Assembly (NCBI RefSeq): GCF_051400755.1
Contig: NZ_JBLFFL010000002.1
Coordinates: forward strand, 124,001-188,000
From: Parapedobacter sp051400755
GTDB lineage: Bacteria; Bacteroidota; Bacteroidia; Sphingobacteriales; Sphingobacteriaceae
Length of the DNA: 64,000 nt
Direction: 5' to 3'
Shown here: piece by piece, positions 51,706 to 61,026 of the stretch
Layout of the letters: each line of letters starts with the position of its first letter
Numbering within the stretch: the first letter of the stretch is position 1
The notes under the pieces: model-generated
Seen by the model: only the letters and a program-made list of their open reading frames with translations
Told to the model about the DNA's origin: nothing
Database searches by the model: none
Translations under genes and position numbers: made by a program

Positions 51706-54631
51706 CTGCGTCTACGACTTTCCTCCTAACCCGTACAGGGTCAGTTGCAGTGCTCACTGTATCAAATTTAACAGCTGGCAAGGCGCTTAAGGCTTTACTA
51801 AAACTTTCAATATCCTTTTCGGTACCGCTGGTGCCAGTCGCAAAGCCCCCCTTTGTGATACTGGTCACATCCAAATTATTCAGCGCAAGCATATAGGGCT
51901 CAACGGCAAAAAAGCCGGTAGCATTCAGCGTGCTGGCCCGCCATGGGGTTTCGGGATAACTAAGCCCCGGGAGCGGCTGCTCAGCGCCTATAGCATCTTC
52001 CCAATAACGGTCAAAAATCGTTACGCCCATGTCAGTCCGGTTATTGAAGGGGGCTATCACTTCAGGCGCTGTCATTACCGTACGGTTATCTTCAAACTTC
52101 TCCCCGCCGTAATTTGACATCCTTGTCCAACGGTAATCGGCAGGTACAATGGTGTAGTTGAAAACCAAGTTAGGGTTATTGGCGTACAAAGCCGGGTCAA
52201 TGCCGATTTCCTTTAATACATCCAGAGATGGATTATGCACATAGTCTGCCATGCGCTGGTTGTTGGACAGATGGACAAATACGTTCAGGATCAATTTCAG
52301 GTCGGAACGTTTAGCGGCAACAATCTGACTCAGCTTGTAATACTGATTATATAATACGTGGCAGCGCCAGTCTATCCAGGCCGCTTTCGCGGTGGGGTTA
52401 CCCATCAGCCAGGTATAGCTGTTCTTAAATCTATCGGGGTCATTAGCGACATAGGTGGGTATCGTAATTTGGGCTTCCTGCTGAAACCGCTTCAGGTTAG
52501 TATCGTTATAGCCTGAAGCAATAGAACCGAATGTAAATAATGTAGGACGTGCCATTACCAGCGAAATACCATTTAATGCAGGTTCATCACCATAGCGGTC
52601 GACCACCTCTGCTACCACATTTTCCACGGCTTTCATCACGATGGAATCTGCCGGGTTATAGTTCGGGTCTGTTCCGTGAAAATTGCCATAAATTAGTTCG
52701 CCATCTTTATTCATATTGATTGCCGTTTCCTGCCCATGCACTATTTTACCCGAATCAGTTATCGCATATTCGCTTAAACTGGGTAGTGTATGTAAGTGTA
52801 GACCCGCATTAAACTTCATACCTTCAGCATGTAAGCGCTTCAGCAGGTAAGCAGGGTAGCCGTCTGGATGCGGGCGTAAACCGCCCTGTCCGTTATTGGT
52901 TAAGTCTGGCTGCAGGGACTCTGCCGTTGAACCATACATTGGCCCACCGTACCAGGCCACAGGGTAATCAAAGAGTTTCTGCCCGAAAGATTTCATGTAA
53001 GTGATGAGCCTGTCAGTAGCCTTTTCAAACCCCGGCATGTCGCTGTCTGTGCCATAAGCCATATGAAGAATGGGGTCCTCAAAAAATAGCCCCGCGGTAC
53101 GGGCGCCTGCCGCCCCACTATAAATACCGCTATCGGCCACATGCGGCAGGTCTGTCAATTTATATATCCTGATATCTTTGATAGCGGCAGGACCGCCGCT
53201 TTCGCTTGTCATAAAAATGAAAGCCTGCTTGGTAGAAGTTGGCCAGAAATTTAGAGACAGTTCTATCATACCATTAGATGATGGATATTCATCGCCTGTA
53301 AAAACCCCCGATTGTGCCTGCCTTTGGCCATTACCTGTCATGTCTTGCAGCAGCACTTCCATTGTCCTAGGTTTATCATCAGGAATGGTAATCTTGGCCA
53401 CGTAAACTGTGCCTACATCAGCGGCCGGCACCTGAAATTCATAGGCGAAACGGTCATGCCAGTTCGTACCTGCTTCCAGGTAGGTCCCTATAGGGGAGTC
53501 AACAACAGTAGTTGTGCCAGCTTTCGCTGTTGGGGCCTGTGATGTTGCATTGATCTGCGTTACCAACAACGGAGGGCTAAGCGGAGGTTGTACGGTCGCT
53601 GTGTCCGAAAGTACTTCGACCATCGAATCTATGCCTTTTGTATTCCCGTTTTCGGTGTAGCTAACCGTGAAGGTATATTTTCCGGGCTGTGCGATGTTGA
53701 TTGCAAGCTTTTCAAGGGAATCCTGTAAACCGGCAACAGTTATACTATCCAGCATATGCGTGTATACCGTTACATTTGCTGAATCCTTTACCGTAAATGA
53801 CAGATTGGTTAACGTGATTTGCTGCGTGCCTGGGTTTTCAATCGAAACATTCAGAAAACCCGGTACAGACGATGTTAAAAAAGCATCTTTAACAGTGACC
53901 TCGGCCGAAAATGACCGATAGGTTGTGTAAGATGCCCTTACCTCGTCGGCGGTCATCTCCCTGTTATAGATATAAAGCTCATCTACGGCGCCCCGCCAGC
54001 TTTGTTCACCATTGTCATTGTAGGCTCCAAGAAAAAAACTATCAAAATCTTGCGGTGCCCATTTACGTAACATGTTATTGGCAATAATCTTACCGTCTAA
54101 GTAAACAGATGCTCCTTTATGACTGTTCCAGGTAAATACAAAATGATGCCATTCCTCTTTATCCGATAAAGGGATCTCCGGAGAAATGACTACATCGTCC
54201 CGCTGGGTTCTGAGATAGCTGAAAAACAAATACTGGTTCAGCAACTGCAATTTTAAACTCGAGCTGCCTGCATTGTCTGGGCCATCTTCTTTAAACAAGC
54301 TGAAAATTTCCCGTTGTGGGCCTTCATTGGTATCCGGTATCTTTATCCACATGGCAATGCTCCCTTCCGCCTTATTCAGATTGCACTTCGACATATATTG
54401 CAGATATTTCCCTCTTTTGAAGCGCGCTGCCTGGCCGCTCACTCCGCTCACCAAATCAGGAAAATTCCGGATGTTTACCGGTACACCACTTCCCTTGCTG
54501 TCAGCTTGAAAACCGCTGTCAAAACTTAAATGAAAAAGGATTTTGGATGAGTCCTGGCACGTGCAGGATTGCGCGCTTACAACATCAATAAAGCAGGCAA
54601 CAAATAGGACAAATAAGGCAAGTTTTTTCAT
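51674..54631 (-). CDS. LamG plus TIM-barrel protein, probable glycoside hydrolase, 3' frameshifted
   Basis: 985 residues before the shift. Signal peptide (MKKLALFVLFVACFIDVVSA), a LamG/concanavalin-like domain (about 28-235: ILFHLSFDSGF ... SIAMWIKIPD ... VYLDGKIIANN ... GAVDELYIYNREMTADEV), a CARDB-like beta domain (about 240-340), a further beta domain (about 350-500), then a TIM-barrel region (about 520-950) with GMKFNAGLHLHTLPS, VVDRYGDEPALNGISLVM, DLKLILNVFV and MGVTIFDRYWEDAIG. The DEPALNG and FDRYWED acids are catalytic candidates. No named family was recognised. The true C-terminus lies in the frame ending at 51325. Confidence 0.75.
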   Translation of the reverse strand: MKKLALFVLFVACFIDVVSAQSCTCQDSSKILFHLSFDSGFQADSKGSGVPVNIRNFPDLVSGVSGQAARFKRGKYLQYMSKCNLNKAEGSIAMWIKIPDTNEGPQREIFSLFKEDGPDNAGSSSLKLQLLNQYLFFSYLRTQRDDVVISPEIPLSDKEEWHHFVFTWNSHKGASVYLDGKIIANNMLRKWAPQDFDSFFLGAYNDNGEQSWRGAVDELYIYNREMTADEVRASYTTYRSFSAEVTVKDAFLTSSVPGFLNVSIENPGTQQITLTNLSFTVKDSANVTVYTHMLDSITVAGLQDSLEKLAINIAQPGKYTFTVSYTENGNTKGIDSMVEVLSDTATVQPPLSPPLLVTQINATSQAPTAKAGTTTVVDSPIGTYLEAGTNWHDRFAYEFQVPAADVGTVYVAKITIPDDKPRTMEVLLQDMTGNGQRQAQSGVFTGDEYPSSNGMIELSLNFWPTSTKQAFIFMTSESGGPAAIKDIRIYKLTDLPHVADSGIYSGAAGARTAGLFFEDPILHMAYGTDSDMPGFEKATDRLITYMKSFGQKLFDYPVAWYGGPMYGSTAESLQPDLTNNGQGGLRPHPDGYPAYLLKRLHAEGMKFNAGLHLHTLPSLSEYAITDSGKIVHGQETAINMNKDGELIYGNFHGTDPNYNPADSIVMKAVENVVAEVVDRYGDEPALNGISLVMARPTLFTFGSIASGYNDTNLKRFQQEAQITIPTYVANDPDRFKNSYTWLMGNPTAKAAWIDWRCHVLYNQYYKLSQIVAAKRSDLKLILNVFVHLSNNQRMADYVHNPSLDVLKEIGIDPALYANNPNLVFNYTIVPADYRWTRMSNYGGEKFEDNRTVMTAPEVIAPFNNRTDMGVTIFDRYWEDAIGAEQPLPGLSYPETPWRASTLNATGFFAVEPYMLALNNLDVTSITKGGFATGTSGTEKDIESFSKALSALPAVKFDTVSTATDPVRVRRKVVDAVVFLCVELFT

Positions 54632-54655
54632 TGAACAACGGTTATGGTTGGCAAG

Positions 54656-54699
54656 TACGATGAGTAATTCCAGATTCTACGATGAGTAATTCCAGATTC
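54656..54699. repeat. Perfect tandem duplication of 22 bp
   Basis: Two exact copies (54656-54677 and 54678-54699), each beginning TACGATGAGTAATTCC, in the gap between the DUF5017 gene and the LamG gene. A recent duplication; possible effect on translation or stability of the downstream gene is open. Confidence 0.9.
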
Positions 54700-54731
54700 A
54701 TAAAATTTATTACTTAATTCTATAGTTCGAT

Positions 54732-55652
54732 TTAAGGGGTTACGGTGATAGTGATCTGCTTAACTACCTCTTTCTGGTCATCAATTGAATAATTAGAGGT
54801 TAAAAATGTAACGGTATACTCACCAGGTTGGGTGTATATATAGGAATACCTGTCTATGGCGTTACTGCCTATGTTTTGAATAACCACACCAACATCTGGT
54901 TTTATCGCGTTTACTAACAAAGGCTTTGTTACCAGCCAATCTTCGCTGTCCGGCGTATTGATACCGCCCCCCACAATATATGCTTCGTTACGCGATGCGT
55001 TTGGAAAAACCCAATCCGTTGTCTCGTTTTTTATATTAAATTTGGCCCATCCGGCTGTGGCCATGCTGGCTAGTGATAAAATCGTTCCATCCGGAAGCGT
55101 GTTTATCACATCAAATGCACCGATAACCCAGTTTCCTGGATTTGTCGTCGGGCTATAGTAACCCACAAACTTGAATGCAACGTAAAGCGGCTTATCTTCT
55201 TCAATATAATCTGCTAATGGCAGGTTTCCCGACGGTGTGTAGGCGGTTCCGGGTGCAAATGTTACTTTATCAGATACATCCGTCCATTTAGTATCTACCA
55301 TGTTGTCTTCATTAACGACATCAATGTCGCTTGTTACCAATAATTTCAATGTGCCGGGCTGACGGCCGCCACCACCATATACTGTCGTAAAATTGAGTAC
55401 CGGAAGACCTCCCTCAGCAGTGGTACGATTGCGATTTTCATACCTGTATCCGGGTTCGCCAGAATAGAATGTAATATTTGCAGGGGTTCCGCTAAATATG
55501 AACTCCACCGAATCGCCAACCTTATATTGTACCTTTTCGACGGACACATTAAAATCATTTTCAGGGACGGTTAATTTCTTATTGCATGAGCAAAAGTAAC
55601 CTGCAATTAAAACCATCAGCAGGTAAGGGTTAATAGTTCTTTTCATAATCAA
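54732..55652 (-). CDS. DUF5017 lipoprotein, likely surface glycan-binding protein
   Basis: 306 residues. Lipobox FCSC (Cys at 24). The mature start VPENDFNVSVEKVQYKVGDSVEFIFSGTPANITFYSGEPGYRY is the DUF5017 signature, an Ig-like/PKD-like fold; the C-terminal part (QPGEYTVTFLTSNYS) is a second beta domain. DUF5017 proteins lie behind SusD genes in many glycan loci, at the place of SusE/SusF-type surface binding proteins. It starts 11 bp after the SusD gene and is probably cotranscribed with it. Confidence 0.87.
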   Translation of the reverse strand: MIMKRTINPYLLMVLIAGYFCSCNKKLTVPENDFNVSVEKVQYKVGDSVEFIFSGTPANITFYSGEPGYRYENRNRTTAEGGLPVLNFTTVYGGGGRQPGTLKLLVTSDIDVVNEDNMVDTKWTDVSDKVTFAPGTAYTPSGNLPLADYIEEDKPLYVAFKFVGYYSPTTNPGNWVIGAFDVINTLPDGTILSLASMATAGWAKFNIKNETTDWVFPNASRNEAYIVGGGINTPDSEDWLVTKPLLVNAIKPDVGVVIQNIGSNAIDRYSYIYTQPGEYTVTFLTSNYSIDDQKEVVKQITITVTP

Positions 55653-55663
55653 TTATGTGTTGT

Positions 55664-57511
55664 TTAATAGCCAGGATTCTGAGTCAGGGCTTTATTTAAT
55701 GATAAATCGTAAGTTGGAATTGGAAATAGCAGACTTCTTGATTGCACATTCTGCGCCCCGGCTATTATTCCCGGAGCGGCCCCGTTGGCAGTGGCTTCAG
55801 CAATGTACTCGTGCATATCTGCTACAAAATTGCCCCAGCGTATCAAATCTGAGCGGCGGATACCTTCGAAGCAGAGTTCTTTAGCTCTTTCTTGCTTAAT
55901 AACAGCCAGCATCGCCTCTTTACTGGCCAGTTTATCCAATGTAAGGTCTGCATCAGTAGCCGTTGTGATGACAGCTGTGGCCGTGGCCCCGGTACCACCA
56001 CCGCCACTTATAAGTACTGTTGGGCTGGAAGTATAATATGGTCCGGCTGTGGTTAATGATCCCGGGTTGGTTACCTGGATGTCTGTAACCATTCCTTCGG
56101 CTACTGTAGCAACCGCTGTAGCGCCACCGCCACCACCACCGCTTAATGTAACGGTTGGTGCAGAGGTATAGCCCGAACCACCTGCGGTAACCCGTATGGC
56201 TTTAACAACATTGCCGTACATCATGCCATAACCCCTTTTACGTACTTCGTTAACATAGGGAGCTGCATCTGCTGGTCCGGTTACATGGTTTTGTGCTTCA
56301 GCAACCATAAGCAGCACATCCGCATATCTTAGAATTGGAACATTCTGAGGGCTAACTTGTGGATGTTTTGGAAGCACAAGTTCATATATCCGTCGCCACT
56401 TTCCCGTATTTCTGCGCCAAAGGTCGGTATTTGGAGTTACTACACCCGGTACACCGACATAAGTAAAAGGAGCGATATTCCAATCCCTTCTGATGTCGAA
56501 AGAAGGTTTTATTATTGCAGGACTTGCGGCATCTTGCTCGAAATAGTCAAACAGGCGTTTTGTGGCTAGTACAATTCCGCCGCATTGCCCAATCTCAGGG
56601 TCTGTGCTGCGAATGCCAGCTCGCGTTCCAGCATAGTAGCCATATTCCTGATAACCTCCGGTTGCATTGCCATAAAATTCTACTTCCCAGATACTTTCCT
56701 TAATATCATAAAGATCTTGGGCATAATTGATAAATATTTGTTTATAATCAGGGTTTAAGCTGTGTTTACCTGAATTGACGACTTTCAATCCCCACTCAAG
56801 TGCATCAGCATATTTACTTTCATCGTTTAAAGGATATCCGGCCATCGTAAGGCATACCCTGGCCAATATTCCCTGTACAGCAGATTTAGAGATATGGCCA
56901 CCATGAATTACACCGTCGCCGGTTTGTCCCGTTGAAGAAACATCCGGAACAAGCGGTTCAGCAGTCGTCATATCTGCCAGTATCTGATCGTACACATCTT
57001 TAATAGATGTTCTGGGAACATTGACATTAGCAATGGATGGATTTGGTGATAGGTAAACCGGTACAGGGCCAAAGTTACTTACCAGCAAAAAATAGTAATA
57101 TCCCCTTAAAAAAAGTGCTTCGCCTTTTGTCCTGTCTCTGACAGCTTGATCAATATCAGGATTATCTGTTGAAGCCAATAAGACATTTGCTCTATATATC
57201 CCTGTATACAACGTTCTCCAAAAGCCCGTAATCTGTACATCAGCCGGGCTATATATATAATTCACCGTGTTAAGTTGCCCGGTATTGGTATATTCTATAT
57301 CACTGCAAACATTTAACCAATACGGCCATGTATCGCCATATAAGGTTGTGTTACCTAAGATTTCATACACTCCGGTCAAAGCCGTTGTGAGCTGGCCGGC
57401 TGTCGTAAACTCTGATGAGACAAAGTCTGTAGGCTTAGTGTCTAAAAATTTATCGCATCCTGATGATAATGCCAGACAAATTATAAAAAAGACGATATAT
57501 TTTTTTTTCAT
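55664..57511 (-). CDS. SusD/RagB-type lipoprotein (second pair) with inserted Gly-rich repeat
   Basis: 615 residues, about 100 more than usual. Lipobox LSSGC; N-terminal KFLDTKPTDFVSSEFTT and TPR helices (GEALFLRGYYYFLLVSNFGPVPV) are standard, and the C-terminus has ERAKELCFEGIRRSDLIRWG and ends LTQNPGY. Between these, residues about 436-519 (bases 56206-55955) hold two copies of a repeat of the kind GSGYTSAPTVTLSGGGG ... ATAVATV, which is foreign to SusD and known from phage and surface structural proteins. The insertion sits in a loop between ADVLLMVAEAQNHV and the final helices, so the SusD core is complete. Confidence 0.93.
   Translation of the reverse strand: MKKKYIVFFIICLALSSGCDKFLDTKPTDFVSSEFTTAGQLTTALTGVYEILGNTTLYGDTWPYWLNVCSDIEYTNTGQLNTVNYIYSPADVQITGFWRTLYTGIYRANVLLASTDNPDIDQAVRDRTKGEALFLRGYYYFLLVSNFGPVPVYLSPNPSIANVNVPRTSIKDVYDQILADMTTAEPLVPDVSSTGQTGDGVIHGGHISKSAVQGILARVCLTMAGYPLNDESKYADALEWGLKVVNSGKHSLNPDYKQIFINYAQDLYDIKESIWEVEFYGNATGGYQEYGYYAGTRAGIRSTDPEIGQCGGIVLATKRLFDYFEQDAASPAIIKPSFDIRRDWNIAPFTYVGVPGVVTPNTDLWRRNTGKWRRIYELVLPKHPQVSPQNVPILRYADVLLMVAEAQNHVTGPADAAPYVNEVRKRGYGMMYGNVVKAIRVTAGGSGYTSAPTVTLSGGGGGGATAVATVAEGMVTDIQVTNPGSLTTAGPYYTSSPTVLISGGGGTGATATAVITTATDADLTLDKLASKEAMLAVIKQERAKELCFEGIRRSDLIRWGNFVADMHEYIAEATANGAAPGIIAGAQNVQSRSLLFPIPTYDLSLNKALTQNPGY
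55955..56206 (-). repeat. Internal Gly-rich tandem repeat inside the second SusD gene
   Basis: Two units of about 40 codons: SGYTSAPTVTLSGGGGGG and PYYTSSPTVLISGGGGTG, each followed by ATA(T)V runs and linked by EGMVTDIQVTNPGS. In phage tail and surface proteins such units form beta-rich rods. Confidence 0.8.
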
Positions 57512-57534
57512 GATCTTTATTTTTGTTTGTTAGG

Positions 57535-60500
57535 TTAAAATGTAACGTCAATTCCCACCACCACGGCACGAGGAAGAGGATAAGATGAATAATCAAAACC
57601 AGGTGTCAGGATCGAGTTCCTGACCGACACGTCCGGATTTTGGCCGGAATAGTTTGACCAGGTCAGCAGATTCTGGCCGGAAACGGAAATCCGGGCCGAT
57701 GTAATCTTTGCTTTTGATACTAATTTCGGACTGAGATTATAACCAATAGCCACAGTTTTCAGCCGCAGATAAGAACCGTCTTCGATTACCCGGCTTGAAT
57801 AGTAGCTATCCAGTATTCCGCCCGTTCTTGGCAGATCGCTTTCCGGATTGTCTGCAGACCATCGGTTATTGTAGGTGGCATACTGGTTTAAAAGTATTCG
57901 CTGACCGGCGTTTCCCTCAAAAACAAGCCTATTCGCATTGATGATATCGCTGCCGTATGACCATTGGAGGAAAATATTCAGGTCAAAATTTTTGTATTTG
58001 AAGTTATTGGTAAAACCTCCCGTATGGATTGGCAATCCTCTGCCGATGATCGTGAAATCTTTATCATTAACTGCAAGGTCGCCATTTATGTCCCTGTATT
58101 TGATATCTCCCGGTTTAATATTTGCTCTGGGCTGTCCGTTATCAGGTACGTTATCCTTCAGTGCCAGCGCACCGTTTATATTATTGAAGTCGGAATACTT
58201 GTAGGTGCCTTCGAATATCAATCCATGCATCATGCCAACTGGCATCCCCACTCTTGATATATAGGGTGAAACATTGTTGAAAGCAGCGTCAAAAGCTACA
58301 TTTGATAAAAAGGATGTTTGACCCTCATTAAACTGAAGAACGTTATTTCGGTTGAAGCTTATATTGAAATTACTGCTCCAATTAAAATTTTTATCGGAAA
58401 TGTTGACCGTATTCAAGGTAAATTCAAGCCCTGTATTTTCAAGTTTTCCAATATTTTTGAAAGCTTTGGCTAGGTTTCCGGTTCCAGCTACGGCAAGACC
58501 TGTAGCGTAAGGAAGGTCTGCATTGAGTAGCGCATCTTTGGTCACTTTTCGATAAACCTCCACGGTAAAGCCTATTCTGTTCTTGAATAGACTAAGATCA
58601 TAGCCGACATTGGCCATAGTGGTTGTTTCCCATCTAAGATCCGGATTGCCATAATTACCCAGTAAAGCTCCCCTTGCCGGTGTGTTATTATCAAAGGCAT
58701 AACTAGCAAAAGTAGGATAGGCGATTGCCGTTAAATATGGAAAATCCGGAACACGGTTATTACCACTTGACCCGTAACTCAGACGGAGCTTAGATTCATC
58801 AATAAAATTCAGGCTTTTGAAAAATTTCTCATCCGACATTCTCCAGGCTAAAGCCGCTGCGGGAAACATTGCCCACCTGTTGCCGCTTCGGAATTTCGAG
58901 GACCCATCATTTCTAATGGTGCCCGTAAACAGGTATTTACCTTTATATGAATAGTTTACCCGCCCCAAAAATGACATCATCTTCCAACGGGAACTTGATG
59001 ATGAACCGATGTTGGTTCCAGCTTCGTCTAGTCCGTCTATCTGCAAGGATTCGCTAAAAACATTTAGCCCGCGAAAGCCGTAGTTTCCAGAAGTATTGCC
59101 TTGTATAGTTAAGCCTCCCATGATATCAAATCTGTGGCCATTTTGATATGCTTTGGTGTAAGTTAACGTGTTCTCGTTAAGTAACGTGTTGTATGGGGCA
59201 AAAATCACGGATCCATTAACACCGTTTACGTTTCTGACATTTCCGGCAGATGTTAGCGAGTTGTAAAATGCCTCTCCTCGCTGGGTGATGTCGGTCATGC
59301 CTCCAGACACCCTGAGTACAAGGCCTTTTAATGGCTCATAGTTGATAAAGGCATTCGCGTTAAAAACTTTAGCACGGGACAAGCGGAACTCATTATTTAC
59401 CGATTGGATAGGGTTGACTCTGGCATCAGAATTTGGAACAGATGGATCAAAAAGCTCTTCTTCCCCAATTCTTTCACCCTCGCCAAAGACCGGCCTCCAT
59501 CCCCAAACACCATATAGCAGGGAAACTGTAGCGGAGGCTGCTCCGCCAGTTCTGCTCGCTTCACCCAGTATCATGCCCCGGGTACTTTGGTCACTATAGT
59601 TTAAATTTGCGCCAATTTTTAGCTTAGCATTAATTACCTGATCTATCGCTATCCTACCTTGGTATCTTTGAAAGCTCGTGTTGGTAACGATACCCGTTTG
59701 ATCTGCCAGATTTCCAGAAATAGAGTAGGTGGTACCCCCACTGCCGCCACGCAGTGAGAATTGGTGGTTTTGTAAGGGCGAACTTTGGAAAACACGGTTC
59801 TGAAGATCTGTGGAAGAAGCATTTCGATAAAATTCCAAATCTCTGCCAGATGTGAAATATAAGGTATTAGTGATAGTGGGATTAAGTTCAGCTTGATACT
59901 TCACAAAATCATAAGCGTTCATCAATTCAATTGGAGCGGGTTTTTGAGACATTCCGAAAAAACCGTTATACGAAACCACAGGCTTTCCGGCCTTGCCTCT
60001 TTTCGTGGTAATGATAACCACTCCATTTGAACCCCTAGCACCATAAATTGCTGTGGCCGATGCATCTTTTAATATGTCAATTGTTTCAATATCCCCCGGT
60101 GCTATTGAATTAAAATTTGCGTCCTCCATAGGGAAGCCGTCTACCACATATAATGGGGCAGTACTCTGCGTTAAAGATCCCGCGCCGCGGATGACGATAT
60201 TGTTGTTTGCCCCCGGTTGTCCGTCTGTTGTTGACACAACCACCCCGGCTACACGGCCGGCCAGCGCCTCATCTGCTGATTTTACAGGTGCCTTATTCAG
60301 GTCTTCAACATTGACAGCTCCAACAGAACCCGTTACGTCTCCCCGTTTTTGCGTGCCATAGCCTACTGAAACCACCACTTCGTTAAGATCAATGCTAGCC
60401 GTATTCAAGGTAATTAACAATTTCCTATTGTTTGCTATCGGTATGATTTGCCTTTCATACCCTATGGCAGACATGATCACCGAATCATTTTTGTCGATGT

Positions 60501-60738
60501 TTCTTAAGTCGAATTGTCCCTGTGCATCAGTAACTGCGATCTTTTTTTGCCTGTTAAGAGAAACAGTTACCCCCGGAATAGGCTTTCCACTAATGTCAGA
60601 CACTATTCCCGAAAGATCCACCCGCTGGCCTTCCTGAGCGTAAGTTTTACAGTTGAAAAACGTAAAACAGGCAATAACTCCCATAATGATGAGAGATTGA
60701 AATACGTTGCTTTCAAAATAATTTAGGTATTTCTTCAT
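57535..60738 (-). CDS. SusC/RagA-type TonB-dependent transporter (second pair)
   Basis: 1067 residues. Signal peptide, carboxypeptidase-like domain (LSGIVSDISGKPIPGVTVSL), plug starting VVVSVGYGTQKRGDVTGSVGAV with DASATAIYGARGSNGVVIIT, then the barrel ending RAVVVGIDVTF. The two SusC proteins are only distantly alike outside the plug. First gene of the second leftward operon (SusC-SusD-DUF5017-LamG-modular protein), starting just behind a promoter and GntR-type operator at 60759-60812. Confidence 0.96.
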   Translation of the reverse strand: MKKYLNYFESNVFQSLIIMGVIACFTFFNCKTYAQEGQRVDLSGIVSDISGKPIPGVTVSLNRQKKIAVTDAQGQFDLRNIDKNDSVIMSAIGYERQIIPIANNRKLLITLNTASIDLNEVVVSVGYGTQKRGDVTGSVGAVNVEDLNKAPVKSADEALAGRVAGVVVSTTDGQPGANNNIVIRGAGSLTQSTAPLYVVDGFPMEDANFNSIAPGDIETIDILKDASATAIYGARGSNGVVIITTKRGKAGKPVVSYNGFFGMSQKPAPIELMNAYDFVKYQAELNPTITNTLYFTSGRDLEFYRNASSTDLQNRVFQSSPLQNHQFSLRGGSGGTTYSISGNLADQTGIVTNTSFQRYQGRIAIDQVINAKLKIGANLNYSDQSTRGMILGEASRTGGAASATVSLLYGVWGWRPVFGEGERIGEEELFDPSVPNSDARVNPIQSVNNEFRLSRAKVFNANAFINYEPLKGLVLRVSGGMTDITQRGEAFYNSLTSAGNVRNVNGVNGSVIFAPYNTLLNENTLTYTKAYQNGHRFDIMGGLTIQGNTSGNYGFRGLNVFSESLQIDGLDEAGTNIGSSSSSRWKMMSFLGRVNYSYKGKYLFTGTIRNDGSSKFRSGNRWAMFPAAALAWRMSDEKFFKSLNFIDESKLRLSYGSSGNNRVPDFPYLTAIAYPTFASYAFDNNTPARGALLGNYGNPDLRWETTTMANVGYDLSLFKNRIGFTVEVYRKVTKDALLNADLPYATGLAVAGTGNLAKAFKNIGKLENTGLEFTLNTVNISDKNFNWSSNFNISFNRNNVLQFNEGQTSFLSNVAFDAAFNNVSPYISRVGMPVGMMHGLIFEGTYKYSDFNNINGALALKDNVPDNGQPRANIKPGDIKYRDINGDLAVNDKDFTIIGRGLPIHTGGFTNNFKYKNFDLNIFLQWSYGSDIINANRLVFEGNAGQRILLNQYATYNNRWSADNPESDLPRTGGILDSYYSSRVIEDGSYLRLKTVAIGYNLSPKLVSKAKITSARISVSGQNLLTWSNYSGQNPDVSVRNSILTPGFDYSSYPLPRAVVVGIDVTF

Positions 60739-60758
60739 AATTGGTTAAAATTGTGTTC

Positions 60759-60771
60759 TTAACGCACTAAG
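60759..60771 (-). promoter_or_regulatory. GntR-family operator before the second SusC gene
   Basis: Minus strand CTTAGTGCGTTAA at 60771-60759, identical to the site before the MFS gene and again 11 nt past the -7 element. The ATG at 60738 follows after 20 nt. Confidence 0.8.
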
Positions 60772-60782
60772 GTGGCGCATGT

Positions 60783-60812
60783 CAAAAGTATATATTTAAA
60801 AAATAAGAACAA
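60783..60812 (-). promoter_or_regulatory. Promoter of the second SusC/SusD operon
   Basis: Minus strand: TTG at 60812-60810, a 19-nt spacer and a perfect TACTTTTG at 60790-60783. Same spacing as the MFS promoter. Confidence 0.7.
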
Positions 60813-60855
60813 AATAAAATATTTTTATTTCGTAACTAATTATTAATGAAAGTGT

Positions 60856-60887
60856 TATTATTTTAATAAATAATCTTAGTGCGTCAA
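60856..60887 (+). promoter_or_regulatory. Decayed promoter and intact operator of the GntR pseudogene
   Basis: Operator CTTAGTGCGTCAA at 60875-60887, identical to that of the intact GntR gene, 1 bp before the ATG at 60889. The -7 position (60856-60863) reads TATTATTT, a weakened form. The AT-rich gap 60776-60870 separates it from the divergent SusC promoter. Confidence 0.65.
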
Positions 60888-60888
60888 C

Positions 60889-61026
60889 ATGTTGAATAAG
60901 TTTGTTAATTTCTACGGCGAAATTATAGAGAGGATAAAGCACTTGAGATCGTCCAGCATTATCAGGTTAGCAATACGATTGCTCGGAAAGCGCTCCTTCG
61001 GGGTGTTCTTTTTTAATAAGTTGTAG
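60889..61026 (+). pseudogene. GntR regulator remnant with internal deletion
   Basis: Starts like the intact regulator (MLNKFVNFYGEIIERIK against MEKKFVQISSDIIEKIK). It then lacks about 14 codons (the region of AGELLPGDKVPSEN) and continues out of frame as EIVQHYQVSNTIARKALL, matching EIIQHYQVSNTTARKSLL of the intact copy. The frame from the ATG ends at a TAG at 61024-61026 and no UTRA domain follows. The operator before it is kept. Confidence 0.85.
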
